From CBDFHV01 sp965247705 (GTDB taxonomy: Bacteria > Pseudomonadota > Alphaproteobacteria > Rhodospirillales > CAMCUA01), in assembly GCA_965247705.1 (NCBI GenBank), contig CBDFHV010000076.1, positions 93,954 to 157,953 of the forward strand: DNA of 64,000 bases, read 5' to 3'. Under the pieces are notes generated by a model that saw only the letters and a program-made list of their open reading frames with translations, was not told where the DNA came from and ran no database searches. Made by a program: the position numbers and the translations under genes. This document shows positions 41,824-50,975 of the stretch, one piece after another. Each line of letters opens with the position of its first letter. Position 1 is the first letter of the stretch.

Positions 41824-43572
41824 ATGTCCAACGATAACGGAGCCCCGGGTCCTTGGCGGCCGTGCCTGCGCGGCACCCGCCATATGGTGGCCTGCGGCCA
41901 TCACATGGCGGCCCAGGCCGGTCTGGAAGTGCTGGAGGCCGGCGGCAACGCGGTCGACGCTGGTGTCGCCGCCGGGATCGCCCTTGGCGTCCTCGAGACC
42001 GAGTTCGTCAGCTTTGGCGGAGTCGCCCCGATCCTCATCCGCATGGCCGATTCCGGCGAGGTGACCACCATCAGCGGCCTGGGCCCGTGGCCGAAGGCGG
42101 CGTCATGCGAGTACTTCCAGGAGCATCATGACGGGGTGATCCCGGCCGGACTCCTGCGCAGCGTGGTGCCGGCGGCGCCGGACGCCTGGATCACGGCCCT
42201 CGAGCGCTTCGGTACCCTGTCTTTCGGCGATGTGGCGGCGGCGGCGATCCGGCTCGCCGGTGACGGATTCCCCATGTATCCGATCATGGCCCACCTGATC
42301 CGCGAGCACCGGGACACCTACGCCGACTGGCCCACCTCGGCCGCCATCTTCCTCCCTGGCGGCGAACCGCCCCGGGTCGGCGACCGGTTCGTGCAGCGGG
42401 ACTTGGCCGCCAGCCTGCAATACCTGGTCGACGAGGAGCGGGCCAAAGGGGGCGGCGACCGTCTCGCCGGCCTGCGGGCGGCGCGGGAGGCCTTCTATCG
42501 GGGCGACATCGCGGAGAAAATCGTCCGCTATCACCGAGACAACGGCGGTCTGATGACGGCCGCGGACCTGTCCGACTTCCAAGTGGGCGTGGAGCCGCCG
42601 GTTCACGTGCGCTTCGGCGACATCGACGTCTTCGGCTGCGGGCCCTGGTGCCAGGGCCCAATGCTGCTGCAGGCCCTCAACATCCTTGACGGCCTGGACC
42701 TGAAGGCCATGGGCCACAACACGCCCCGCTACCTGCACGCCCTTGCCGAAGCCATTAAATTGGCGGCCGCGGACCGGGATGCCTACTACGGCGATCCGAA
42801 GTTCGTCGACGTGCCCATGGCGGCGCTGTTGGACAAGGACTACGCGGCCCAGCGACGGGCCATGATCCGGGAGCGGGAGGCTTGGCCCGACCGGCCGCCG
42901 CCGGGCAAAGTTGGCGGCACCCCTTGGCCCGGGGAGACGAAAACCGCGACGACACCATCGAACGCCTCCCCGGAGGCCTTGAGCGCAGCGGACACATCCT
43001 ACGTCTGCGCCGTGGACAAGGATGGCAACGCCTTCTCCGCCACGCCCAGCGATGGCTCGACCAACGACCCGGTGATTGCCGGGACCGGCCTGCTCTGTTC
43101 GCCACGGGGAATCAGCGCCTGGACCGACCCGGCCCATCCCTGCGCGGTCGGGCCGGGCAAGCGGCCGCGGCTGACCCCCAACCCGGCCCTGGCCATGCGC
43201 GACGGCGACTTCGTGATGCCCTTCGGCACCCCGGGGGGCGACGTGCAAACCCAGGCCATGCTGCAGGTGTTGCTCAACACCACCCTTTGGGGCATGGACC
43301 CGCAGACCGCCATCGAGACGCCCCGCATGGCCTCCTATAGTTTCCCGTCGTCGTTCTGGCCCCACGAAAGCCTGCCTGGGAGGCTCAACGTGGAATCCCG
43401 CATGGACGACGCTGTGGTGCCGGCGCTGGCGGACCTGGGGCACGATGCCCAATGGTGGCCGGACTGGACCTATCAGGCGGGCTCGGTCTGCGCCATCCGC
43501 CAGGACCTCAAGCGTGGCGTGCTGGAGGGCGGGGCCGACCCCCGTCGCGCCGCTTACGGAGCCGGTTGGTGA
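41824..43572 (+). CDS. Gamma-glutamyltransferase-like protein (cassette B)
   Basis: 582-residue paralog of the gene at 39439, colinear over the full length (AGGNAVDAGVAAG, SGLGPWPKAASCEYFQ, VVPAAPDAWITALER, CGPWCQGPMLLQALNIL shared). The processing site reads SAADTSYVCAVDKDGNAFSA, with the catalytic threonine about T391 and Ser in place of the second Thr. No signal peptide. Its TGA overlaps the GTG start of the amidase (GTGA), so the two are translated together. Substrate probably a gamma-glutamyl or N-acyl amide; inferred. Confidence 0.88.
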   Translation: MSNDNGAPGPWRPCLRGTRHMVACGHHMAAQAGLEVLEAGGNAVDAGVAAGIALGVLETEFVSFGGVAPILIRMADSGEVTTISGLGPWPKAASCEYFQEHHDGVIPAGLLRSVVPAAPDAWITALERFGTLSFGDVAAAAIRLAGDGFPMYPIMAHLIREHRDTYADWPTSAAIFLPGGEPPRVGDRFVQRDLAASLQYLVDEERAKGGGDRLAGLRAAREAFYRGDIAEKIVRYHRDNGGLMTAADLSDFQVGVEPPVHVRFGDIDVFGCGPWCQGPMLLQALNILDGLDLKAMGHNTPRYLHALAEAIKLAAADRDAYYGDPKFVDVPMAALLDKDYAAQRRAMIREREAWPDRPPPGKVGGTPWPGETKTATTPSNASPEALSAADTSYVCAVDKDGNAFSATPSDGSTNDPVIAGTGLLCSPRGISAWTDPAHPCAVGPGKRPRLTPNPALAMRDGDFVMPFGTPGGDVQTQAMLQVLLNTTLWGMDPQTAIETPRMASYSFPSSFWPHESLPGRLNVESRMDDAVVPALADLGHDAQWWPDWTYQAGSVCAIRQDLKRGVLEGGADPRRAAYGAGW

Positions 43573-44990
43573 GCGCCCCCGCCAAGCCCCTGCCCGCCGA
43601 TCCCGTGTTGGATGGCGGCATCGCCGGATTCGGGCAGCGCCTGCGGACCGGCGCCACAACCGCGACCGCCGTGACGGAGGCCTATCTGGCCCGCATCGAG
43701 GCCCTGGACGACCACCTCGGGTCCTACGAACATGTCGCCGCCGAACGGGCCTTGGCCACGGCCCAAGCCATTGATGCATTGCTTGCCGCCGGCGTCGACC
43801 TGGGGCCTCTGATGGGCGTGCCGGTGGGCATCAAGGACCTGATTGAGGTCGAGGGCATGCCCACCACCGCCGGCTCCTACGTCGATGTCGCCGACATGAT
43901 CGGCCCCGAAGGCCGCTTCATTCGCCGCATGAAGCGGGCCGGCTGCGTGATCCTGGGCAAGACCAAAACGATCGAGTTCGCCTTCGGCGCCGGCCATCAC
44001 ACCCGGGGCACGCCGTGGAATCCCTGGGACGCCACGACCAAGCGCTGGGCGGGCGGCTCGTCCACCGGTTCGGCCGTGGCGGTGGCAGCGGGGATGTGCG
44101 GCTTCGCCATCGGTTCCGACACCGGGGGCTCGGTGCGCCTGCCGGCGGCATTCTGCGGCACCGTCGGCCTCAAGACCACGGCCGGCCGGTGGCCCACGGA
44201 AGGGGTGTTTCCCCTCTCCACCACGTTTGACACCCTTGGTCCCTTGACCCGCACCGTCGAAGACGCGGCCATTGCGTTTGCCGTGCTCGACGGGGATACC
44301 CCATCGGATGACGTTCCCGCGGCCCTGCCGTCGCGCGGCCTGCGATTGGGAAAACCCGACACGGCATTCTTCGACGACCTGGATCCCGATGTGACCGCGG
44401 CCGTATCGGCGGCGCTGGAACGCCTGGCCGCGGCCGGCGTCGACATCGCCCCGGTGCGCCTGCCGGAAGTGGTCGATTCACCGCTCATGGCCATCGTGCC
44501 GCCCACCGAGCTGATCGCCGGACTGGGCCGGGAGCGGTTCCTCAAGGAGCGGGATCGCATGGACCGGGATATGGCTGCCCGCGCCGCCATGGGCCTCGAG
44601 GTGACCGCCGACGTCTATATCGGTCGCATCCGCCGCCACCGGGAGCTCTGCCACATCGCGGTCGAGCGCATGGCCGGTTTCGACGCCTGGATTACCCCCA
44701 CCTGCCCCTTGATCCCGTCGCCCATAGCCGCCTTCGAAAGCAGTGACGACGAGCAGAAATTTCATACTCGGATGCCGCAGTGCACGCGCCCCGGGAACGC
44801 CTTCGGCATGTGCGCGGTGACCCTGCCCTTGAGGGGTCCGGAGACGGGCCTGCCCGTCGGGCTCCAGGTGATGGGCCTGGGCGGAACGGAACGTCAGGTC
44901 CTGGCGGTGGCGCGGGCCCTGGAGGCGGAACTGGGAACCCTGTCTCCGCCGGACGTCAGCGACTTTCAGGCGGGCGCCACCGGCCCTTGA
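43569..44990 (+). CDS. Amidase signature family protein (cassette B)
   Basis: 473-residue Ser-cisSer-Lys amidase starting at GTG 43569, which overlaps the GGT-like stop. K89 in VGIKDLIEVEGMPTTAG, the cis-serine in AGGSSTGSAV and S188 in IGSDTGGSVRLPAAF are present. Similar to the amidase at 37136 across the whole length. Together with the GGT-like gene it forms the second of two mirrored cassettes that share the same gene order relative to transcription, except for the extra hypothetical gene in cassette A. Confidence 0.9.
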   Translation: MSAPAKPLPADPVLDGGIAGFGQRLRTGATTATAVTEAYLARIEALDDHLGSYEHVAAERALATAQAIDALLAAGVDLGPLMGVPVGIKDLIEVEGMPTTAGSYVDVADMIGPEGRFIRRMKRAGCVILGKTKTIEFAFGAGHHTRGTPWNPWDATTKRWAGGSSTGSAVAVAAGMCGFAIGSDTGGSVRLPAAFCGTVGLKTTAGRWPTEGVFPLSTTFDTLGPLTRTVEDAAIAFAVLDGDTPSDDVPAALPSRGLRLGKPDTAFFDDLDPDVTAAVSAALERLAAAGVDIAPVRLPEVVDSPLMAIVPPTELIAGLGRERFLKERDRMDRDMAARAAMGLEVTADVYIGRIRRHRELCHIAVERMAGFDAWITPTCPLIPSPIAAFESSDDEQKFHTRMPQCTRPGNAFGMCAVTLPLRGPETGLPVGLQVMGLGGTERQVLAVARALEAELGTLSPPDVSDFQAGATGP

Positions 44991-45021
44991 CGGCGGGACG
45001 CAGCGAAGGGGTCAAGATTCA

Positions 45022-45711
45022 ATGATGATTTTCATCGACAATGTGCTGAAGCGCGAAGAGATCAACCGGATCCTGGCGATGATGGCCGAGGGCGAGTTCA
45101 TCGATGGCCGGCTTTCCGCGGCCGGGATGGCCGGCAACGTCAAGCGTAACCTCGAACTCCGGCGTCCGCCGGGCAAGCCCTCCGAGATTGAGCGCATCGT
45201 CCTCCAGGCACTCATGAACAACCAGGAATTTACCAGCTTCGCCATGCCCCGGCACCTCGCCCGCCCCATCTTCAGCCGCTACGAGCCGGGCATGGAGTAC
45301 GGTTTGCACGTGGACAATCCGGTGATGGGTCAAACCTCGCCTTTGCGCTCCGACCTGTCGCTGACCATTTTCCTCAGCGATCCAGCGTCCTACGACGGCG
45401 GCGAACTGACCATCCAGACCAGCTTCGGCGAACAGTCGGTGAAGCTTCCGCCCGGCGCGGCGGTCGTCTACCCGTCAACCACCCTTCACCGGGTTACGCC
45501 GGTCACCCGCGGGGCACGCATGGTGGCCCTGAATTGGGTGCAGAGCCTGATCCAGGACGAGGGATACCGCGAAGTGATCCAGGATCTGGCGACCGTTATC
45601 CAATCCTTGCCCGATACGGGCACCGCGCCCGACGGCAAGGACTACCTCGACATCAAGAACAACCTATTCCGGGCCTACGCCAACCTCATGCGACGGTTGG
45701 TCGACGTGTAA
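45022..45711 (+). CDS. Fe(II)/2-oxoglutarate hydroxylase (PKHD/PiuC type)
   Basis: 229-residue PiuC/YbiX-family dioxygenase. The iron ligands are in YGLHVDNPVM (HxD) and YPSTTLHRVTPVTRGARM (distal His plus the 2-oxoglutarate-binding Arg). The C-terminal tail (about 40 residues, ending NLMRRLVDV) is typical. Such proteins are linked to siderophore or iron uptake genes in several bacteria, but no receptor gene is adjacent here. Start at the first of two tandem ATG codons (45022). It stands between amidase cassette B and a convergent TRAP permease gene. Confidence 0.88.
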   Translation: MMIFIDNVLKREEINRILAMMAEGEFIDGRLSAAGMAGNVKRNLELRRPPGKPSEIERIVLQALMNNQEFTSFAMPRHLARPIFSRYEPGMEYGLHVDNPVMGQTSPLRSDLSLTIFLSDPASYDGGELTIQTSFGEQSVKLPPGAAVVYPSTTLHRVTPVTRGARMVALNWVQSLIQDEGYREVIQDLATVIQSLPDTGTAPDGKDYLDIKNNLFRAYANLMRRLVDV

Positions 45712-45772
45712 GCGGGGTCAATCGAGCGACCCTTCCAGGGCCGGAGCCGGCTGTGGCCCGAAATCACCTTCG

Positions 45773-47731
45773 TCACGGGCTAGGTGTGACCGCCGCTCGG
45801 CGCTGGGATATCTGCGTGGCCAGTACCACCCCGGCCAACGCAAGGCCGATCAAGTCGGTCTTCCACCCGGCCAACAGCAGCGCAAGGGCCGCGCCACCCA
45901 TGAACAGGCGTTGCCACCAATTGGTCGGCGTAACCAGGAAGCCCATGGTGCAGGCCGCCAGGCATGCCACGCCGAAAAATCCGGTGAGGGCGGCCGTGGC
46001 GACGGCCAGGGGCGGCCCGTCCAGCAGGTATTCCGGCGAGGCCACGAACAGGAACGGAACGATCAGGCCGGGCAGGGCCAGGGCCATGGCGTAGCGGGCC
46101 ACCGTCAGCCACGGCGCGTCGGCCACGTTGGCCGCCACATAGACGGCGGCGCAGACCGGCGGCGTGATCGCCGACATGACCGCGAAGTAAAACATGAACA
46201 GATGGGCCGAAAACTCGGGGATGCCCATGCCGGTCACGGTTGGCGCCAACACCGCCGCCGCCACCACGTAGGCCGCCGGGGTCGGCAGGCCCATTCCCAG
46301 CACGATGGCGACCACCGCCGACAGGGCGAGCGCGAACGGGCGGTTGCCTTCGCTCAGGGCAATGATGAACTCGCTCAGCTTGATGCCGATGCCGGTGGTG
46401 CCGACGGTCATCACGACGATCTGGGCGCACAGCGCCAGGGGCGTGATCACAGCCAGCGCTACCGCCGCGCCTTCCAGGGCGTGCCACAGCACCACCAGGC
46501 GTTCCTTGATGCGGGCGAGGGCCATGGACCCAAGGAGCATGTGAGTCACGACGGCGCCGACGAAAGCGTACAGCACGGCCCGTTGCGTGTCGAAACCGGC
46601 CATCAGGAAATAGATCAGCAGGCCGAGGGGGGCCAGCAGCGACAACAGCCGCAGGGGATGGAACACCGCCAGGGCGCCGCCCACCTGATCCCGCGGCACC
46701 GGCGGCAGAGTGTGCTTCTGGGCGTAGAAACGAACCGCGAAGAACGCGCCGCCGTAATACAGTAGCGCCGGCAAAAGGGCGGGCAGGAGAATGTCCCGGT
46801 AGGGAATGCCCAGATATTCGGCCATGATGAAGGCGGCGGCGCCCATGACCGGTGGCATGAGCTGTCCGCCCGTGGAGGCGACCGCCTCCACCGCGGCGGC
46901 GAAAGACCGGTTGTATCCCAGGCCCTTCATCATCGGGATGGTGAAGGAGCCGGTGGCCACCACGTTGGACACCGTACTGCCGGACACGGTGCCGAACAGG
47001 CTGGAAGCGATCACCGCCACGTAAGCGCCGCCGCCCACCATGCGCCCGCCGACCCACAGGCTGATCTCCTTCAGCGACGTACCGGCGCCGGTGGCGCTGA
47101 TGGTGGACCCGAAGATGATGAACATGGCGATGGTGGTGGCGATCACCGCCGTCACCAGGCCCCACATACCCCGGGTGGTGGTGTAGGAGATTTCCAGGAT
47201 CGTGGTCAGGTCGAAACCCCGGTGCCCCAGCAGCCCCGGAAGGTAGGGGCCGAAATAGGCATAGGCGAGGAAGATGGCGCCCAGTATCGGCAGGAAGGGG
47301 CCGATGGTGCGGCGCCCTGTCTCCAGGGCGATGACGATCAAGATCGCGCCCAGCACCAGGTCGGACAGCGGCGGATAGCCCACGGCGCCAAGTTCGATGA
47401 TGCGCTCGTAACTGGCGATGATGTTCACGCTGAGCACGATCACCAAAAGGATCGACACGTAGTCGTGCCAACTGGGGCGGCGGTCCTTGCCGCTGCCGAA
47501 CAGCAGGTAGACCAGGATCAGCGCCGCGCCCACGTGGACGCTGCGGTGAATGAAGTTGGGCAGGGCCCCCGTCCAGGCGGTCACCAGATGGAAGATCACC
47601 AGCGTCAGGCCGATCATCCGGGTCGGCAGTTGCAGGTAGGCCGGCAGCCGGAAATAGCGCTCGCGAAGCCCGGTTTCCTCGGTATCGATCGCCGACACCT
47701 CGGGGGTGGTCGTTTCGGGCTGACTGCTCAT
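45773..47731 (-). CDS. TRAP transporter 4TM/12TM fused permease
   Basis: 652-residue membrane protein that fuses a small (DctQ-like) and a large (DctM-like) permease, the arrangement used by TAXI-type TRAP systems. ATGSFTIPMMKGLGYNRS, TGGQLMPPVMGAAAFIMAE and GLPTPAAYVVAAAVLAP are the DctM-like signatures; TVSGSTVSNVVATG holds a conserved loop. About 18 hydrophobic segments. No TAXI periplasmic receptor gene is seen next to it, so the binding protein must lie elsewhere or be one of the DctP genes. Start ATG 47731 is divergent from the MBL gene. Confidence 0.88.
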   Translation of the reverse strand: MSSQPETTTPEVSAIDTEETGLRERYFRLPAYLQLPTRMIGLTLVIFHLVTAWTGALPNFIHRSVHVGAALILVYLLFGSGKDRRPSWHDYVSILLVIVLSVNIIASYERIIELGAVGYPPLSDLVLGAILIVIALETGRRTIGPFLPILGAIFLAYAYFGPYLPGLLGHRGFDLTTILEISYTTTRGMWGLVTAVIATTIAMFIIFGSTISATGAGTSLKEISLWVGGRMVGGGAYVAVIASSLFGTVSGSTVSNVVATGSFTIPMMKGLGYNRSFAAAVEAVASTGGQLMPPVMGAAAFIMAEYLGIPYRDILLPALLPALLYYGGAFFAVRFYAQKHTLPPVPRDQVGGALAVFHPLRLLSLLAPLGLLIYFLMAGFDTQRAVLYAFVGAVVTHMLLGSMALARIKERLVVLWHALEGAAVALAVITPLALCAQIVVMTVGTTGIGIKLSEFIIALSEGNRPFALALSAVVAIVLGMGLPTPAAYVVAAAVLAPTVTGMGIPEFSAHLFMFYFAVMSAITPPVCAAVYVAANVADAPWLTVARYAMALALPGLIVPFLFVASPEYLLDGPPLAVATAALTGFFGVACLAACTMGFLVTPTNWWQRLFMGGAALALLLAGWKTDLIGLALAGVVLATQISQRRAAVTPSP

Positions 47732-47779
47732 GCTGCTATCGTGGCCATTCGGGCGTCCATCCGAGATCGGGGATCAGTC

Positions 47780-48760
47780 ATGAAAGTCCAACTCCTGGGT
47801 ACCGGCAACCCGGTGCCCTCGTTGAAGCGAGCGTCGTCCGGATACCTGATCCGAAAGCAAAAGGACATCATCTTGTTCGACCACGGTCCGGGCACGCATT
47901 GGCGCCTGTTGCAGGCCGGCGTCAAGGCCGTGGACGTGACGCACATCTTTATCAGTCATCTCCATTACGATCATTGCGTCGACTTCATTCGACTGTACCT
48001 GAACCGGTGGGACCAGGGCGCCGGCAAGATTGCGCCCCTGAAGATGTACGGGCCGCCCGGGTTCCAACGGTTCGTCGACTGCCTGTTCGGACCCGAAGGC
48101 GCCTTCAACCCGGACCTTACCGCCCGCACCAGTCATCCCGAGAGCCTGGAAATCTTTCGCGAGCGGGGTGGCAAGGGCGGGCGGCCGCGGCCGGAGACCG
48201 AGGTCACTGAGTTGCGGGAGAGCGACGTCGTCGAAGGAGACGGCTGGCAACTCAGCCTCGTCAACATGCCCCATCATCAGCCCTACCTGACCTGTTACGG
48301 GCTGCGCCTGGAGACCGATGAAGGCACGGTGGTGTTCACCAGCGACATCTCCCACCCCTTCCAAAAGGGCGAGGACGGGGTGCCCGCCTACAAGGCTTGG
48401 GACGATCCCGGCGTCGACGGCCACTACAAGTCCCTGCGCGCCATCGTCAAGGACGCCGACTTGTTGATCCAATACCTCCACCTGCCCAACGCCGACGTCT
48501 TGCTCGGCAGGCCGCCCGCCCTGCCCAAACGCCCGTCCGGCAACGTCGCCGATTCGATGCACAAGCTGGTCGCTCGGATTGCCCAGGAGGGGGGCGTGAA
48601 GCGCATGGTGGTGACCCATCTCAATCCGGCCATCGACCAGGACGGCGTACGCGAACGGGTCACCGCGGAGATGGCCACAATCTACCAAGGCGTCCTCATG
48701 TGGGGCGAGGATCTTATGGAAATCCCCGTCGGCGAGGCGGTCATACCACCGCGTGCGTGA
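47780..48760 (+). CDS. MBL-fold metallohydrolase
   Basis: 326-residue metallo-beta-lactamase-fold enzyme. FISHLHYDHCVDF carries the HxHxDH metal motif; later metal ligands are in the MPHHQPYLTCYG and VFTSDISHPFQKG regions, with a final histidine in VVTHLNPAID. Starts MKVQLLGTGNPVPS (ATG 47780), a common opening for the arylsulfatase/RNase Z-like branch. Hydrolase of a phosphodiester, lactone or ester; substrate unknown. It is divergent from the TRAP permease and ends 14 bases before the convergent tautomerase gene. Confidence 0.85.
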   Translation: MKVQLLGTGNPVPSLKRASSGYLIRKQKDIILFDHGPGTHWRLLQAGVKAVDVTHIFISHLHYDHCVDFIRLYLNRWDQGAGKIAPLKMYGPPGFQRFVDCLFGPEGAFNPDLTARTSHPESLEIFRERGGKGGRPRPETEVTELRESDVVEGDGWQLSLVNMPHHQPYLTCYGLRLETDEGTVVFTSDISHPFQKGEDGVPAYKAWDDPGVDGHYKSLRAIVKDADLLIQYLHLPNADVLLGRPPALPKRPSGNVADSMHKLVARIAQEGGVKRMVVTHLNPAIDQDGVRERVTAEMATIYQGVLMWGEDLMEIPVGEAVIPPRA

Positions 48761-48773
48761 GCTGATTTTCCGC

Positions 48774-48974
48774 CTATTTGCGTTCCGCTTCCGAGTCGAC
48801 GATCAGCACCCCGCCGTGGGCGCAGTTCTCCGGCGGCTGGTCGAACAGGTAGACGGTGACGATGTCGGCTGGAACGTCGTAGGAATCGCAGACGGCCTGG
48901 GTCACCCCCTTCACCAGCTTGCGCTTCTGGTCGACCGACCGGCCCTCCAGGCCATAGACGTAGACGATGGGCAT
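48774..48974 (-). CDS. 4-oxalocrotonate tautomerase family protein (second copy)
   Basis: 66-residue tautomerase-superfamily protein, MPIVYVYGLEGRSVDQKRKLVKG, with the catalytic Pro1 after Met cleavage and the family residues VPADIVTVYLFDQPPENCAHGG. It lies 13 bases after the PhyH gene on the same strand and is probably in that operon. The homolog at 36901 is only moderately similar, so these are distinct paralogs. Confidence 0.86.
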   Translation of the reverse strand: MPIVYVYGLEGRSVDQKRKLVKGVTQAVCDSYDVPADIVTVYLFDQPPENCAHGGVLIVDSEAERK

Positions 48975-48987
48975 TGTTTGGCCTTCC

Positions 48988-49806
48988 CTAAGTCACTTTG
49001 GGCCAGGCGATGGGGAACAGGTCGCTGTCCAGGATGTCGCCCACTTTCAGGCCCGGATCGCGGAGCAGCTTGATCATTTTCCTGCGTTGGATGAAGCGGG
49101 CGTCGTCGCCGGCGTAGCGGATCGACAGTGCCCGGCGGCGGCGGTTTGCCGTCGCGTTGCCGGCGGCGCCGTGCAGGGTGAGGGCGGAAAACACAACCGC
49201 ATCCCCAGGCTTCAAGTCCCAGGTGAGGATGTCGAAGTCGTCCCGGTGAGCCTCCACATCGGGCAGGGGTTCGAATTCCTCGGTCTCCACGGCATCCGTT
49301 TCACGGAAGTCGAAGGGCTGGTAGCGATGGCCTGCCTCGTGGGAACCGGCGACGAATTCCATGCCGCCGTTGGTCCGGTCGACCTCGTCGAAGGCGATCC
49401 AGACGGAACAGACCTGCTTCCCTTCCACCGGCCAGTAGTTGAGGTCCTGATGCCACGGTGTGGGCGAGACGGCGCCCGGCTCCTTCAACATCAGGTGGTC
49501 GTAGAACACGTTCACCTTGCTGGCTGCCATCAGCCGGCAGGCGGCCTCGGCGACGGGCGAGTCGAAGACAGCGGCGCGAAAATCCGCATCGAAGGTCCAC
49601 AGGAACTTCTCGCTCAAGAAAATGCCCGGATCGTCGGGGCTGTAGCGCTCGCGAAACGGCCCGGGATTGTTCTCCACCCGGTCGATGGCGCCGTGCAGGC
49701 GCTCGACCCACGCGGCGTCCAGCAGACCCCGTACGCAGACCACCCCGTCGCGATTGAAGGCCTCGATGTCCGCCTCGTTGACGAGGGGGCGCGTGGTCTG
49801 GGACAT
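48988..49806 (-). CDS. Phytanoyl-CoA dioxygenase (PhyH) family protein
   Basis: 272-residue Fe(II)/2-oxoglutarate oxygenase. TPWHQDLNYWPVEG holds the HxD iron motif and FSALTLHGAAGNATANRRRRA the distal histidine and the arginine for 2-oxoglutarate. VDRTNGGMEFVAGSHEAGHR is the typical PhyH loop. It hydroxylates a small acid or ligand, not necessarily phytanoyl-CoA. It is followed by the tautomerase gene and preceded, 10 bases away, by the phosphotriesterase-like gene; all three form a minus-strand operon. Confidence 0.88.
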   Translation of the reverse strand: MSQTTRPLVNEADIEAFNRDGVVCVRGLLDAAWVERLHGAIDRVENNPGPFRERYSPDDPGIFLSEKFLWTFDADFRAAVFDSPVAEAACRLMAASKVNVFYDHLMLKEPGAVSPTPWHQDLNYWPVEGKQVCSVWIAFDEVDRTNGGMEFVAGSHEAGHRYQPFDFRETDAVETEEFEPLPDVEAHRDDFDILTWDLKPGDAVVFSALTLHGAAGNATANRRRRALSIRYAGDDARFIQRRKMIKLLRDPGLKVGDILDSDLFPIAWPKVT

Positions 49807-49816
49807 AGGCGTTCTC

Positions 49817-50869
49817 CTACACGAACGTCAGCAGCCGCCGGGGGTTGCCTACCAGGACGGCGTCGATCTGGTCGTCGGTCATTTCCTTGCGGCGCATCAG
49901 GGGCGCGACGTTGCGGAACACGTGCCCGTAGCCGTGGCCGCCGTAGGCGCTGAGGCGGGTCTTGGTGCAGATGTCCTGAGAGATGACGATCTGTTCCCCG
50001 TGGCCGTGGGCGAACAGTTCGCGAATGAAGGCCACCCGCATGTAGTCGGTGGGCAGGTCGGAATCGGCGAACCAGTAGTATGACGTCTCGATGCCGAAGA
50101 AGTCGTACTCGATGACACAGCCGGTGGCGGCCAGGCGCAGGACGTCGTCCAGCGTGAACAGGGTGCGGTCGATGTGGCTCATGACCAGGCGGGAGATGTC
50201 GCCGCCGGCCTCGCGGATCACCTCGACGATCTCGAAGACGGCATCCCGGTGGCGGCCAGGATGGACGTTGATGGCGGCGCCGGTCTCCCGTTGGGCGATG
50301 GCGGCTGCTTGCAGGCACTTGCGTTCGAAGGGCCGCAGGGGCCACATGCAGCCCATCTCGCCGATTATGCCGGCCTTCACGTCGGTGCCCCAGCAGCCGT
50401 CGGTGACCTGTGCCACCATCTCGCGGGCCAGCTCGTCCACCGTGGCCCCTTTCATGTCGTCGGGGATGTATTCGTCCACGTAATAGCCGCCGCCCTGAAC
50501 GATGAGCACGCCCGATTCCGCCGACAGATCGCGCAGGCCCGCCGGGTCGGGCCCGAGGCCGAAGTTGCTCAAATCGACGATGCCGCCGCCGCCGTCCTCC
50601 TTGAGGCGGATCAGCTCTTGCAGTGCGACACTGTGGCTATCGTTGTCCTGGTTGCCGTAGTCGAGGATGGAACGGCGGTTGATCTCCCATACGTTCGACA
50701 GGGTAAGGTTGACGGGCAGCAGGCCATCCCGCTCGGCCTGCCGGCGCACCTCGGGGCGGGTGACGTCCCACAGGATGTGTTCGTGCATGAGAGTGGGGCC
50801 CAGGTCCCGCGGGTCCATGAGACCGCAAACGGTCTGGATCTTGCCCTTGCGTTCGTCGCCTGTCGTCAT
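49817..50869 (-). CDS. Phosphotriesterase-like lactonase/hydrolase
   Basis: 350-residue binuclear TIM-barrel hydrolase. Metal-site residues: TLMHEHILWD (HxH), AGIIGEMGC (a glutamate where carbamylated lysine sits in classical phosphotriesterase), INVHPGRHRD (His), LVMSHIDRT (His) and VISQDICTK (final Asp). Glutamate at the bridging position is typical of the phosphotriesterase-homology lactonase branch. I start at ATG 50869 (MTTGDE), though a nearby in-frame ATG at 50881 and one at 50944 are possible. It heads a minus-strand operon with PhyH and 4-OT and is divergent from the aldolase operon at 50976. Confidence 0.88.
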   Translation of the reverse strand: MTTGDERKGKIQTVCGLMDPRDLGPTLMHEHILWDVTRPEVRRQAERDGLLPVNLTLSNVWEINRRSILDYGNQDNDSHSVALQELIRLKEDGGGGIVDLSNFGLGPDPAGLRDLSAESGVLIVQGGGYYVDEYIPDDMKGATVDELAREMVAQVTDGCWGTDVKAGIIGEMGCMWPLRPFERKCLQAAAIAQRETGAAINVHPGRHRDAVFEIVEVIREAGGDISRLVMSHIDRTLFTLDDVLRLAATGCVIEYDFFGIETSYYWFADSDLPTDYMRVAFIRELFAHGHGEQIVISQDICTKTRLSAYGGHGYGHVFRNVAPLMRRKEMTDDQIDAVLVGNPRRLLTFV

Positions 50870-50975
50870 GCCGCCCACCATCCCGGGAGAGGGCAGGGCG
50901 GTCAAGTGCCGGGCGTTTGAAACGTCCCTTCGAATGGGGCACATTGCCGCCGCCTCACACGGGAGATCCGGTCAC

